Shown here: positions 26,501 through 34,849 of the stretch, piece after piece
How positions within the stretch are numbered: the first letter of the stretch is position 1
Layout of the letters: every line of letters starts with the position of its first letter
Source of the DNA: Rubrobacter xylanophilus DSM 9941
Lineage (GTDB): Bacteria; Actinomycetota; Rubrobacteria; Rubrobacterales; Rubrobacteraceae
Reading direction: 5' to 3'
Assembly (NCBI RefSeq): GCF_000014185.1
Contig: NC_008148.1
Location: 1,902,001 to 1,966,000 of the forward strand
Length of the DNA stretch: 64,000 nt
Notes under the pieces: model-generated
Databases searched by the model: none
Told to the model about the DNA's origin: nothing
What the model saw: the letters and a program-made list of their open reading frames with translations, nothing else
Translations under genes and position numbers: made by a program

Positions 26501-27265
26501 TTGTTGGGAAGGTGTCAGATTCGCGACCAGGAAAATCACAGGACGCAGTCGAAGACCAATACTACCGAACATGGCCTTCGGAATAAACGTTCCATAGCCA
26601 ACGTGGGGTCCAAGACTCTCGATCGCGGTCTCCGGCTGTTAGAAACGTTGCGCCAGAAGCCTGAGGGGTTGACGGTTAGCCAGTTAGCCGACGCTCTAGG
26701 TACTCACCGTGCTGCCGTCTACAGGCTCCTCACGACCCTCACTGCGCACCGACTTGTTCGGCGTGCCAAGGACGACCGCTACACTCTAGGTATAGGCCTG
26801 GTCGAACTCGCGGGTGGCGTAGCCGCGTCTCTGCAGTCCATCGCCTTGCCCGAACTTAGGAAACTTGCTGACGAAACCAGAGCCACGGCTCACTTGACGC
26901 TACTAGAAGGAACCGATGCGGTTCCCGTACTCGTGGTAGAGCCTCGCAATACCAACATGCACGTCTCTTACCGCGTAGGATTACGATTCCCTGCAGATTT
27001 GGCAGCCTCCGGCATAGCTATCCTGTCCGGACGGCCGCCTGAACCGGGCGAAACCGATGAAGTCGCGGTCGCCAGGGAGCGAGGCTACGCGATGACCAGC
27101 GGACGCCTCGAACGAGGTGCGGTCGGTATCTCTGCACCGATCAAACCTAACAATCGGCCAGCCGAGGCCAGCGTTGGGGTAGTTGCCATGGGATCGCTAG
27201 ATGAAAGGTCCATTGCACCGCGCGTCATAGCAACCGCGACCACCATCGCTCGCGCGTTGAACTAA
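26501..27265 (+). CDS. IclR family transcriptional regulator
   Basis: An IclR regulator of about 220-254 residues. The winged helix is LDRGLRLLETLRQKPEGLTV, then ADALGTHRAAVYRLLTTLTA and YTLGIGLVELAGG. The C-terminal effector domain includes RKLADETRATAHLTLLEGTD, VVEPRNTNMHVSYRVGLRF, PADLAASGIAIL, RGYAMTSGRLERGAVGISAP. The domain is somewhat short at its end. The start is uncertain: TTG at 26501 or GTG at 26603; neither has a good ribosome site. The upstream 105 bases are AT-rich promoter sequence just past the IS630 end. It converges on the M24 hydrolase gene and probably controls it and the transporter, responding to their substrate. Confidence 0.85.
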   Translation: MLGRCQIRDQENHRTQSKTNTTEHGLRNKRSIANVGSKTLDRGLRLLETLRQKPEGLTVSQLADALGTHRAAVYRLLTTLTAHRLVRRAKDDRYTLGIGLVELAGGVAASLQSIALPELRKLADETRATAHLTLLEGTDAVPVLVVEPRNTNMHVSYRVGLRFPADLAASGIAILSGRPPEPGETDEVAVARERGYAMTSGRLERGAVGISAPIKPNNRPAEASVGVVAMGSLDERSIAPRVIATATTIARALN

Positions 27266-27329
27266 ACCCGTCACCCATACACTATATGGTAGTGAACATT
27301 GCCATTGCCCGCGTGTAGCCGACGAGACA

Positions 27330-28484
27330 TCAAACGACGACCATATCCAAGGGCCGTTTGGAGAGGACTTCTCGCCCCGTCTTTGTCACCAGGCAGGTGT
27401 GTCCCAAGCTCATCGCCACCCCGCGGTCGGAGTCCAAGACTATACAGTGTAGGAAGAACACGTTCCCCGGTTGTGCTAGAATGGAGTTTCCGGAGAATAG
27501 CATCGGCCAGTCCATCCAGTTAGGCTGGAAGGTGGTGCCCATCGAGTACCCACAGGCGGCGAGGCGGTGTTCTTTGAACCCGGCAGCGTCGAGCACGCGA
27601 CGGTGGGCGTCATCGACTTCGCCAACCGGCCGACCGGGGGTAAGTGCCTCGGTCATCGCTTCGAGTCCCTCGCGCACCGCGGAGAAGACGTGACGCTGGT
27701 AGCTCGAAGCCTCGCCGATGATCAACGTTCGCATCATGGCAGCGTGGTAGCGGCGGTATACCCCTGCCCATTCCAAGTTCAGCTGGTCGACTGGGTCCAT
27801 GTGTCGCATGCCCGCGCAGTAACGGACCATTAAGGCCCGGGGGCCGGAACCTATGATCACCTCGTTACCCGGCGGATCTCCTCCGCCTTCGTAGATGGCC
27901 CCCTGCAAGGCGGCCAGCACGTCGCCCTCAAAGACTCCGGGGCCGGCCTTTTCGACCGCTCGGTCAAAGGCTACGTCGGCGAGGCGCGCGGCCTCGCGTA
28001 CGTACTCTATCTCGGCAGGTGATTTTACCGCACGCTTGCGAGTCACGATGTCCGAAGCCTCGACTAGCTCACAGAAACCGTCCAGGGCAGCTTCGACTAA
28101 CTTCAGGTTGAAGCCAGTGAGACCGTAGGCGTTGGTCTCTATACCCAACCGCTTCCCCCTGCAGCCATGCTCGTCGAGTATACTTTTAAGGTCTTCAGCA
28201 GGATTTGCCTCTTCAGCATCGTACCAGACACGGATGTCCTTTATCACAGATGTAAACTTAGCTTGTCGAAGGTCTGGTGGGCGAGTCAGGAGCGTCATGG
28301 TTTCGCCGTCGGCACCCATATAGAGGCACTGGAAAAAGACATAGCCGAAGGTGTCGTACCCTGTAAGGTAGTACATTGACTCTTGTCGAAACATAAGCAA
28401 GCCATCGAGGTTGCGATTAACCAGCTCATCGGCCACGGCCTTGCGTCGAGCCGACAACTCCTCCTCTGAAAAGTGTACGGTCAA
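27330..28484 (-). CDS. M24 'pita-bread' hydrolase, creatinase/ectoine-hydrolase-like
   Basis: The 384-residue protein has the creatinase N-domain (about 10-145; NLDGLLMFRQESMYYLTGYDTFGY) and the M24 catalytic fold (about 150-375). The five metal ligands of Xaa-Pro peptidases are not conserved: LNLEWAGVYRRYHAAMMRT stands where D-x-G and D-x-T-R would be, GYSMGTTF replaces the GHGIG His, and VFFLHCIVLD replaces the TIEPG Glu. This pattern, with YSMGTTFQPNWMDWP, is shared with creatinase-type and ectoine-hydrolase (DoeA) enzymes that need no metal. It likely opens or deacylates a small N-containing compound. The TTG at 28484 has GGGAGG eight bases upstream. Confidence 0.8.
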   Translation of the reverse strand: MTVHFSEEELSARRKAVADELVNRNLDGLLMFRQESMYYLTGYDTFGYVFFQCLYMGADGETMTLLTRPPDLRQAKFTSVIKDIRVWYDAEEANPAEDLKSILDEHGCRGKRLGIETNAYGLTGFNLKLVEAALDGFCELVEASDIVTRKRAVKSPAEIEYVREAARLADVAFDRAVEKAGPGVFEGDVLAALQGAIYEGGGDPPGNEVIIGSGPRALMVRYCAGMRHMDPVDQLNLEWAGVYRRYHAAMMRTLIIGEASSYQRHVFSAVREGLEAMTEALTPGRPVGEVDDAHRRVLDAAGFKEHRLAACGYSMGTTFQPNWMDWPMLFSGNSILAQPGNVFFLHCIVLDSDRGVAMSLGHTCLVTKTGREVLSKRPLDMVVV

Positions 28485-28514
28485 AAGGCAAACCTCCCTT
28501 GTGCAAGCGAGTAC

Positions 28515-28697
28515 TTAGCTAGGTTTCCCACATCTGTTGGTCATCCGGAGCGTGTCGACTCTCTCAAGTACCTCCGGATTGCCGACGCGAACAGTCAGTC
28601 CGTTCATGTCGGCAACCGCGCAATAAACTCTCCGATAACGGTCCGTTGGGATAGACTCGACATCAGAGCAAGCCATCTGGAGGATGGAGTTCGGCAT
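28515..28697 (-). CDS. Possible small protein, 60 aa, unknown
   Basis: A short reading frame occupies most of the 270-base gap between the transporter and the M24 gene, in the same direction. GGAAAGAG lies about eight bases before its ATG and codon use is unremarkable (VAVADMNGLTV-like hydrophobic strand in the middle). No family is recognised, and it may be a gene remnant or chance frame. Confidence 0.25.
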   Translation of the reverse strand: MPNSILQMACSDVESIPTDRYRRVYCAVADMNGLTVRVGNPEVLERVDTLRMTNRCGKPS

Positions 28698-28753
28698 AAT
28701 AGTTCTCTTTCCGGAGAAGGACAGCTACGCTGTAGTTTCCTACCTTCTCAACG

Positions 28754-30118
28754 CTACTCGGACTCTGAACCCGAAACTGCACCTCCGGCAGTTTCCTGTA
28801 CTGGTGTAACAGGCTCTCTCTGTGGTAAGGGAAGGCCTGCGGTTTCTCTCAGCGTGAGAGTGGTGCCGACACCCACCAAGCCCACAAACATTAGGTAAAA
28901 GGCCGGTACATAAGGATTCCCAGTCGCAGAGATCAAGTACGTCATCAGGTACGGTACGGTTCCTGCGAAAATCGCGGCGGTCACCTGATAGCCGAGTGAG
29001 AGACCTGCTTGACGCACCCGCGTGGGGAAAATCTCGCTCATGGCGACAGCATGCGTACTTAGGATGAGCGCCAGCAGAATGCCAAGCCCCGTCTGCACTA
29101 GGATAATGGCCCCCAAGTCGCCTGTTCTCATGAGAAGAAAGGCAGGGTAGGAAAGTAGCAAAAACCCCAAGCCTGACGCTATCAATAGGGGCTTTCGACC
29201 GACACGGTCGGAGAGAGCACCAAAGAGTGGGACGAGAACCATTGCTACTATTGAGGTGATCGTGGAGAGCATGGCAGCGGATCCAGACGAGAGACCCAAC
29301 TCTTGCGTTTGGTAGGTAAGTAGATAAACTAAGACAATGTAGAAGCTGACGTGCTGCAGAATCTCGATCCCTGTCATCTGGAGAAGTTGTTTCCAGTCCT
29401 GCCTTAACAGCTCTCGGAGGGGAGCTTGGGAAACCTCGTTAGTTTGTTCCAGGACCCTGAAATTGGGGGTGTCTTCGAGTTTTAGTCGTATGTAAAGCCC
29501 GACAACGGCCATAGGGCCCGCGATCAAGAAGGGGATGCGCCAGCCCCAGGCAGTCACAGCCTCCTCCGTAAGGGCGGAGTTTAGCAGAAACACTGCCAGG
29601 GAAGCCGTCAGGAATCCAAGGAGGCTTGAGCTCTCTAGCCAACTAACCCCGAATCCCCTGTGCCTTCTCGGCGAATACTCCGCGAGAAACGCAGCAGCGC
29701 CTCCAAACTCGCCTCCCGCAGCAAATCCCTGCACGAGCCGCACAGTGACAAGTAGGATCGGTGCCAGGATGCCCACCGAGGAGTAGGTCGGCAAGAGACC
29801 AACTGCAGTGGTGGCGGCCCCCATGGTAATGATAACCACAGCTAAAGTGGTCCGCCTTCCGATCTTGTCACCCAAAGGTCCGAAGAAGAATCCCCCCAAG
29901 GGCCGCACGACAAACGACACAGCAAAGATCGCGAAGACGGAGAGCAGGCCAGCTGTGGGGTTTTCATTGGGGAAGAAAACAGCTGCGAGTGTAGTCGCCA
30001 AGTAGGCGTAGACCGCCCAGTCGAACCAGTGCACCCAAACGCCTACTGCGCCGCCGATAATGCTCCTGCGTATAAGCGCTGGATCTACCTGCGGCACTAC
30101 TTGTTCTCGTGATTCCAA
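28754..30118 (-). CDS. MFS transporter, metabolite:H+ symporter (ProP/MHS-like)
   Basis: A twelve-helix proton symporter of about 454 residues. The MHS subfamily marks are present: WVHWFDWAVYAYLATTLA in helix 1, FVVRPLGGFFFGPLGDKIGR with the loop 2-3 signature, RLVQGFAAGGEFGGAA and FLAEYSPRRHRGFG. The homologous second-half loop reads ALSDRVGRKPLL. MHS members import proline, betaine, ectoine or dicarboxylates. The reading frame opens at 30175, but the TTG at 30118 directly follows AGGAGGAG, so it is chosen. It lies upstream of the M24 hydrolase on the same strand, a transport-plus-hydrolysis pair consistent with compatible-solute use. Confidence 0.85.
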   Translation of the reverse strand: MESREQVVPQVDPALIRRSIIGGAVGVWVHWFDWAVYAYLATTLAAVFFPNENPTAGLLSVFAIFAVSFVVRPLGGFFFGPLGDKIGRRTTLAVVIITMGAATTAVGLLPTYSSVGILAPILLVTVRLVQGFAAGGEFGGAAAFLAEYSPRRHRGFGVSWLESSSLLGFLTASLAVFLLNSALTEEAVTAWGWRIPFLIAGPMAVVGLYIRLKLEDTPNFRVLEQTNEVSQAPLRELLRQDWKQLLQMTGIEILQHVSFYIVLVYLLTYQTQELGLSSGSAAMLSTITSIVAMVLVPLFGALSDRVGRKPLLIASGLGFLLLSYPAFLLMRTGDLGAIILVQTGLGILLALILSTHAVAMSEIFPTRVRQAGLSLGYQVTAAIFAGTVPYLMTYLISATGNPYVPAFYLMFVGLVGVGTTLTLRETAGLPLPQREPVTPVQETAGGAVSGSESE

Positions 30119-30228
30119 AGCTCCTCCTGTCCCTATGCATTTCCGTAGACAGGCCTTTCCCCAAAGGCTTGTCACCCCTAATTATTAGGTCCGGAAGCGA
30201 ACCTTAGTTTGTGATCGAAAGTCCGAAC

Positions 30229-30903
30229 TTACCTCCCGGTAACGACAACGTTTTCTGGCTTGTACGTGTACGCAACAAGCTCAACCATTTCGCGCATAGC
30301 GCGAAGAATCTCTTCTCGATCCTTGTCATTTTCAGCGTAACGGTCAAGCAGCAATTGACCGAGTCCTACATGAAAATTCTCGTCCTTAACTATCTGCTTG
30401 TAGACGCGGAATGCTTCAGGCATCTGGTCCTGATAACGCTCGCTCGCAGCCAAGGTAGCATCGAAACTACCACCCGCCGCCGTCTCGGAGATGTTCCAAG
30501 CCGCGATGGCCGCTAGTCGGTGCCGGTCGAGACAATCCCATAAAAGGTCACTCCAGGCACGCGCCGATTCGGGCACGGTTACTGGCACTTCACCACCCAG
30601 ATGCTCGATGATGCGCCCGACCATCTCGTAGTGCTGCGCTTCTTGAAAAGAGTGCTTTGACAGGGCTGTTATGTGCTTACGCTCAAAACTCAATCCGTAT
30701 CGCCGGATTTCTTCATTGAGCATGAATACATACTCGATCTCGCGCCAGCAGCGAGGTACAAACCACGCAGCCAACCGCAATGGATCGGGGTCCTTATCGT
30801 ACTCTGCAAAGAATCTTTCACTGGCGATCCGCACCGCCTCGGTCGCCGTCTCCCTGAGCCGATCGACCTCGTTCTGGATTGGCTCCAGCCCCTTCCTCTT
30901 CAC
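30229..30903 (-). CDS. Ferritin-like diiron protein, 224 aa
   Basis: A helical protein with a complete diiron carboxylate pattern: Glu near 56 (WREIEYVFM), ExxH near 88 (FQEAQHYEMV), Glu near 140 (NISETAAGG) and ExxH near 173 (KDENFHVGLG). This places it in the ferritin-like oxygenase/oxidase superfamily (PaaA, AurF and MiaE belong here), but I cannot name the reaction. The GTG at 30903 has GGGAGG nine bases upstream. Its AT-rich promoter region (30904-31004) continues beyond the IS4 copy inserted at 31005, so expression may have been altered. It is the second such protein in the window; the two are not obviously close paralogues. Confidence 0.75.
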   Translation of the reverse strand: MKRKGLEPIQNEVDRLRETATEAVRIASERFFAEYDKDPDPLRLAAWFVPRCWREIEYVFMLNEEIRRYGLSFERKHITALSKHSFQEAQHYEMVGRIIEHLGGEVPVTVPESARAWSDLLWDCLDRHRLAAIAAWNISETAAGGSFDATLAASERYQDQMPEAFRVYKQIVKDENFHVGLGQLLLDRYAENDKDREEILRAMREMVELVAYTYKPENVVVTGR

Positions 30904-30993
30904 CGATCTGGTCCTCCCTTCCCTACATTAATTTACAATTATAGCACTGGTTGTTTAAATACTGTACACCAAATTCCAAGTAGCTGTCAAGGG

Positions 30994-31004
30994 CGGTTCC
31001 TGAT
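30994..31004. repeat. 11-bp target duplication, left copy (CGGTTCCTGAT)
   Basis: The identical 11-mer is found at 32291-32301; together they flank the IS4-family copy 2. Confidence 0.9.
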
Positions 31005-32290
31005 CTGACGCATCCCCACCTACCCGGCGCCCGTTGGTTGGGGTAGAGACAACGTAGCAGCAGATTCCCAAGCTTCTCTAACAGGGTGAGCGCCATACTG
31101 ATCACGCTCGCCCTACCCCAGGCACTCACCGAAGAGCGGAAGCCCTCGGGCACGGCACCACCCTCGGGCAACCCCATCAGCGTCAGCCACGAGAGAGTAA
31201 GGCTCAACGCCATTAGCAAGCGCGAAAGGCGCTTGGGGCAACCGACTCGCACCCCGCGCCAACCCGAAGCGGCTCTTGGCATCCTTTTGAAGGACTGCTC
31301 TATCTCCAGCCCCTCTCTGCCAGTAACACGAGGCGGTGCTCTCGGCGTCCTTGAGGCTCGTGGCCAGGTACCAGGGCTCTCGGGGTTGCCCGCGCCGAGG
31401 GTTCCTCGCCCGGCTCTTCGTAAGCCTCCAGCACAGCACGATGTTTACCAGAGCAGTTCTCGTGGGCGGTTGTGGTAGAGACCGTGGCGTACCCCTGCCA
31501 CCAAGCGCAGCTCTCCGAGCCCGAGCTCCTCATCGCCCAGCTTCCAGCGATGCCCCGAGGCTTCGGGTACGCAGGTGCCCTTCCTGATGCGCACCACGTA
31601 GTGGAGGTGGTGGCGCGCGAGCCAGGCGATGAAGCTCGCCCGCCTGAAACCCCTGTCGGCCAAGACCACCGGACGCACGCCCGTCGGCAGCGCCCCGACG
31701 ACGGCCAAGAGGGCGTCTTGTTCTATCCGGTTCTGGCTTTTGTTCGGGCTGAGGTTGTCCCTGTTGTAGGCCAATTGCAAAAGGGGCAACGCCCGCCCCT
31801 TCCTGGGGACGGAGATCCTCAGGATCTGGTAGCGCATCCGCTCTCCGGAGGGCAGCGTGGTGTCCGAGAAGGTCCAGTCGACGGCCAGGCCCAACAAGCG
31901 GGGAAACCCCAGGCAGGCGACGGTGTGAGGCACCAGGGCTAGCTGCACCGCGAGAGGATCGACCCGTTCGTTGTCGGTGAAGCGCCAGAGTCTCTTTAGG
32001 CGGTGGAGCAGGTCGTGCTTGGGAGAAGCCACTCGGCGCTCCTTAGGAGTCGGGTAGGCCCGGGCTAGCTCGGAGAGGCGAGGGTCTGCTTTTTGAGGAT
32101 GGTGCTCACCAGAAGGGCGAGGTTGGCCGTCTGGGTGGGCACGAGGAAGGGGGCGGCGGCGTTGATGGCGTTCCGAACTTGGTAGTACCATGGCACGGCG
32201 AAACCTCCTTTCGAGGGATGGCTTGTGTGGTGGCTCCATCCTACTCGGGGAGGTTTCGCTCTTCCTGCGAAGCTGGTGGGTATGCGTCAG
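31005..32290. mobile_element. IS4-family element, copy 2 (1286 bp), upstream of the diiron gene
   Basis: The ends are CTGACGCATCCCCACC at 31005 and the complement of CTGACGCATACCCACC at 32290, flanked by CGGTTCCTGAT direct repeats. Removing the element and one repeat joins the diiron gene's upstream region to 32302 onward. It is the inverted partner of copy 1 at 23860-25150. Confidence 0.88.
31010..32200 (-). pseudogene. IS4-family transposase of copy 2, frameshifted
   Basis: The protein starts around 32195 (AINAAAPFLVPTQTANLALL) and shifts near 32095. A long intact stretch follows (LSELARAYPTPKERRV, LAVDWTFSDTTLPSGERM, PVVLADRGFRRASFIAWLA), and it breaks again near 31450. The last parts are EPWYLATSLKDAESTASCYW and SRFGLARGA in separate frames. 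Like copy 1 it cannot make active enzyme. Confidence 0.72.
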
Positions 32291-32301
32291 CGGTTCCTGA
32301 T
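32291..32301. repeat. 11-bp target duplication, right copy (CGGTTCCTGAT)
   Basis: This is the right partner of 30994-31004. Confidence 0.9.
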
Positions 32302-32635
32302 TTACTCGAAGGAGAGGTTTTAAGATAGAGTAATTCTGCGGGAATCCATGTCGCTTACCCGTTATATGGCGGAGATAAGAGCAAGAAAGAATTCAACTTC
32401 GAAGCGGAACGATAAGGAAGTCGGTTTGAGAGACTTCTTAACACCACGAACCGACCTACCCTCGCATCTAACAAGCAATATAGCATGGAGGCATAAGGTT
32501 TCGGAACACAAGTCTATTCGCTGGCCGAGAAACATGTAGGACACGTAAGGTCGTGGGTGCGCAGGACCTGCCGCAGGAGTCTGGCGACTCAGGGAAGCTT
32601 CCGCTCGCAAAGCTACTCGCAACAACGTTTGTCCG
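32302..32635. other. Gene-poor stretch at the composition boundary
   Basis: I see no supported gene. A 63-codon frame at 32348-32539 (+) lacks a ribosome site and family features. Base composition changes here from the AT-richer left half to the GC-rich right half, so this may be close to an island boundary. Confidence 0.5.
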
Positions 32636-33607
32636 TCAGGGCGTCTCCATCTCGGGACAGATACTCCACAATCCCAGGCTCCGCTCCTCCGCCTCTTCCC
32701 GCAGCCGCTCGAACTCGCGGCGGTAGGTGTGGGCGAAGGTGGTGGTGCGGGCATATCCCTGCTCTATGAGATCCTCGTTGAAGAGGCGCTCGTACTCTCC
32801 GTCGCCGTCCGTGTCGATGTAGACGTAGGCGAGGGTGCGCCCGTAGGCGTCCTCTGAGTCGCCTACCCGTGGGATCTCGAGCCTCACGAGCCGGTCCTGG
32901 AGGGTTCGCTCCGTGTAGGCGCTTGCCTCAGGCCCGTAGCATCCGATGGGTTGTTCTGGAGCCACGGTCTCTGGGGTGTCCACTCCTATGAGCCTTACCG
33001 GGGTGCTCCTGCCCTGGACCTCCACGGTTATGGTGTCGCCGTCCGTGACCTTGGTGACCTCTCCGTAGAGCTGGTCGGAGCCGCCCAGGCGGTAGATCAA
33101 GCCGTCGAAGCCTACCCGCGAGACGGGGTAGAAGAGCAGGGCGAAGAGAAGGGCAAGGGCGACGAAGACGCGCTCGGAGTTTCCGCCGGAGACGACGCGG
33201 TACTCGTCGCGTCCGGGGAAGACGGCTATCGCGCGGGAGGGCCAGAAGAGCTGCACCCCTCCCAAAGTCATCATGTCGGCGAAGAGGTGGGAGCCGTAGC
33301 CCACCCCGACTGCGATCATCGCAGCAGTCTGGCCTGTGAGCCACCACAGGAGCGGGCCGAGGGCAGAGGTGACGAGGAGCAGGGCGAGCAGGGAGTGCAG
33401 GAAGCTCCTGTGACCGAAGAGGCGATACAGATCCTCCGAGACGCCGCCGAGCTGGTGGCCGAGCCAGCTCTTGGGGTAGTCGGCGTCGGGCAGGACGGAG
33501 CAGACGGCCGCCGCGAGGACCGAGGGCGTCTCGTAGTGGAAGTCGAAGACGGCACTGGCGGCAAAGAGGCAGCACTCGCCGAAGACGATGTGGGTCGCCA
33601 CCTTCAC
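32636..33607 (-). CDS. Fusion: YdjM-type membrane hydrolase + thermonuclease domain
   Basis: The 323-residue protein joins two families. Residues 1-175 form a membrane part with the YdjM/DUF457 metal-site pattern: His6, Asp41/Asp43 in LPDADYP, HRSFLHS (66-72) and HLFAD (107-111), with about four hydrophobic helices. Residues 180-320 form a staphylococcal-nuclease fold with the catalytic set intact: DGDTI (189-193), Arg205 and Asp210 in VRLIGVD, Glu213 in TPET and Arg257 in YGR. The nuclease should face the outside of the membrane if the helix at 148-166 is the last crossing. The start (GTG/ATG at 33607) gives a normal YdjM N-terminus. A Ca-dependent surface nuclease is a reasonable guess. Confidence 0.8.
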   Translation of the reverse strand: MKVATHIVFGECCLFAASAVFDFHYETPSVLAAAVCSVLPDADYPKSWLGHQLGGVSEDLYRLFGHRSFLHSLLALLLVTSALGPLLWWLTGQTAAMIAVGVGYGSHLFADMMTLGGVQLFWPSRAIAVFPGRDEYRVVSGGNSERVFVALALLFALLFYPVSRVGFDGLIYRLGGSDQLYGEVTKVTDGDTITVEVQGRSTPVRLIGVDTPETVAPEQPIGCYGPEASAYTERTLQDRLVRLEIPRVGDSEDAYGRTLAYVYIDTDGDGEYERLFNEDLIEQGYARTTTFAHTYRREFERLREEAEERSLGLWSICPEMETP

Positions 33608-33616
33608 GAGGTACCC

Positions 33617-34246
33617 CTACTCGTCCCTCGGGCGCTGCATCTTGAAGAAGAAGGGCCTCAGGCCGTACATCAGGGCGAAGGCGATGCCGGCGAGGATGTA
33701 GAGGCTCTGGTCATCAAGACCGAGGCTCACGTAGCGGACGGCCATCGCTACCGCCGCCACCACGAAGATGACCGGGGTCATGTCTATGTAGCGCCGCTCG
33801 TCTTCGAGGCGTAACTCTTCGACTTCGGCACCCAACCTCTCCAGGGCCGTGCGTCCCGTTCCGGAAAGATGGCCCTCGACCACGACCTTGCGGCCCTTCA
33901 CTATGGGACCGAGCACGTGCTCGATCTCTCCCATCGAGGAGCGGTAGAGGGCGCGTTGCAGCCCGGCCTCGTCCACGTCGCGGCCCCTCACCTCGCCGAG
34001 CCCTTTGGGGTCGAGCAGGCCCTTTCTCCACGCCTCGAGGGCGAGGTGGACGAGGGCTGCCTTGCGGGAGCCGGCGGGTATGCGGAAGTCCTCACTGCCA
34101 CCCCTGACGACCCGGTCCTGATGGTGGGAGGTATCGAAACCCCGGGCCGGGTGGCCGGCCCGCCCCGTTGAGAAGTCTGGGGAACCTCCTCCTCTAGCCG
34201 GGCCTTGCCGGTCCCTGCCGCCTCTTTTCGAGGTGTCGAAGTCCAA
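33617..34246 (-). CDS. Hypothetical protein with two C-terminal membrane helices
   Basis: I do not recognise this 209-residue protein. The first 60 residues are low-complexity and basic, the middle (about 60-145) is a soluble helical region (RKAALVHLALEAWRKG, ERLGAEVEELRLEDERRY), and two hydrophobic helices follow (PVIFVVAAVAMAVRYVSLG, SLYILAGIAFALMYGL). The start is uncertain: the TTG at 34246 has no ribosome site and a later start is possible. It ends nine bases before the nuclease fusion and probably shares its transcript, so it could be a membrane partner. AT-rich promoter-like sequence (TATATAA) lies at 34285-34310. Confidence 0.55.
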   Translation of the reverse strand: MDFDTSKRGGRDRQGPARGGGSPDFSTGRAGHPARGFDTSHHQDRVVRGGSEDFRIPAGSRKAALVHLALEAWRKGLLDPKGLGEVRGRDVDEAGLQRALYRSSMGEIEHVLGPIVKGRKVVVEGHLSGTGRTALERLGAEVEELRLEDERRYIDMTPVIFVVAAVAMAVRYVSLGLDDQSLYILAGIAFALMYGLRPFFFKMQRPRDE

Positions 34247-34316
34247 GCGCCTCGCTTTCTCGCCCTGGTGCGTGTGATGTTCTCTCTTATATAGGTTTTC
34301 TCACACACGGGTATAC

Positions 34317-34565
34317 CTACGTCTCCATCGTGTCGGTGCGGACGCGCCTCACCGCGTCCTCGGCGAAGCCCAGGTCCGCGGGCTTCCCTTTCTCCAGGCG
34401 GTCGAGGGCCTCAGAGAGCAGGGCCTTCGCCATCCCGGTGCGCTTCGCCCGAGACGGGGGCCTGCCCTCGTAGGCGTACCGCAGGGTCACGACCAGGGTG
34501 CCGGACTTGCCACGGGAGACGCAGACGGAGATGAGGTCAGGGGGTCCACGACGTCCGGTGCCCAT
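34317..34565 (-). CDS. Small hypothetical protein of the island operon, 82 aa
   Basis: The function is unknown. The ATG at 34565 follows AGGAG with four-base spacing; an upstream extension to 34622 overlaps the previous gene and is less likely. The protein has a beta-rich front (LISVCVSRGKSGTLVVTLRY) and a helical end (KALLSEALDRLEKG). It is the last gene of the LexA-like/primase operon, eight bases after its neighbour. Confidence 0.55.
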   Translation of the reverse strand: MGTGRRGPPDLISVCVSRGKSGTLVVTLRYAYEGRPPSRAKRTGMAKALLSEALDRLEKGKPADLGFAEDAVRRVRTDTMET

Positions 34566-34573
34566 CCTGCTCC

Positions 34574-34849
34574 TCACAGGCCGTGACCTTCCTGGCGGAT
34601 TGCCGGGAGGTCCGGATCCCAACCGCCCCAGAGGACCTCGATCAGCCCGGCCTCATCGTACCGTACGAGCCGCATCAGGCGGTCGGCGTGGTCGGGGTTG
34701 AGAGACTTCAGGCCCCCGACCACGACCCTGTAGCCCGCCGGACGACCGGCGTCTGGCTCGGCCCGGACCTCGAGGCCCAGGGCGTGCAGCTCGAGGTAGA
34801 GGGCTTGCGCCTCCCTCCGGCGGCGGGCCAGCTCGGCGTAGCTGTTCAC
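34574..34849 (-). CDS. Small hypothetical protein of the island operon, 91 aa
   Basis: The function is unknown. The GTG at 34849 overlaps the stop of the preceding gene (GTGA), with GGAG six bases upstream. The first 30 residues form a charged helix (YAELARRRREAQALYLELHA), followed by GYRVVVGGLKSLNPDHADRL. Such short proteins are common in replication operons of integrated elements. Confidence 0.55.
   Translation of the reverse strand: MNSYAELARRRREAQALYLELHALGLEVRAEPDAGRPAGYRVVVGGLKSLNPDHADRLMRLVRYDEAGLIEVLWGGWDPDLPAIRQEGHGL

Noticed and set aside
32348-32539. 63-codon plus-strand frame in the gap before the nuclease fusion
   Set aside because: It has no ribosome site and no recognisable composition or family, and it spans an area that looks intergenic.
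32300-34320. Left attachment site of the tRNA-Thr island
   Set aside because: I looked for a copy of the tRNA 3' segment (GCCGACGAGCGGACTCG) to the left and found none, so no attL is annotated.
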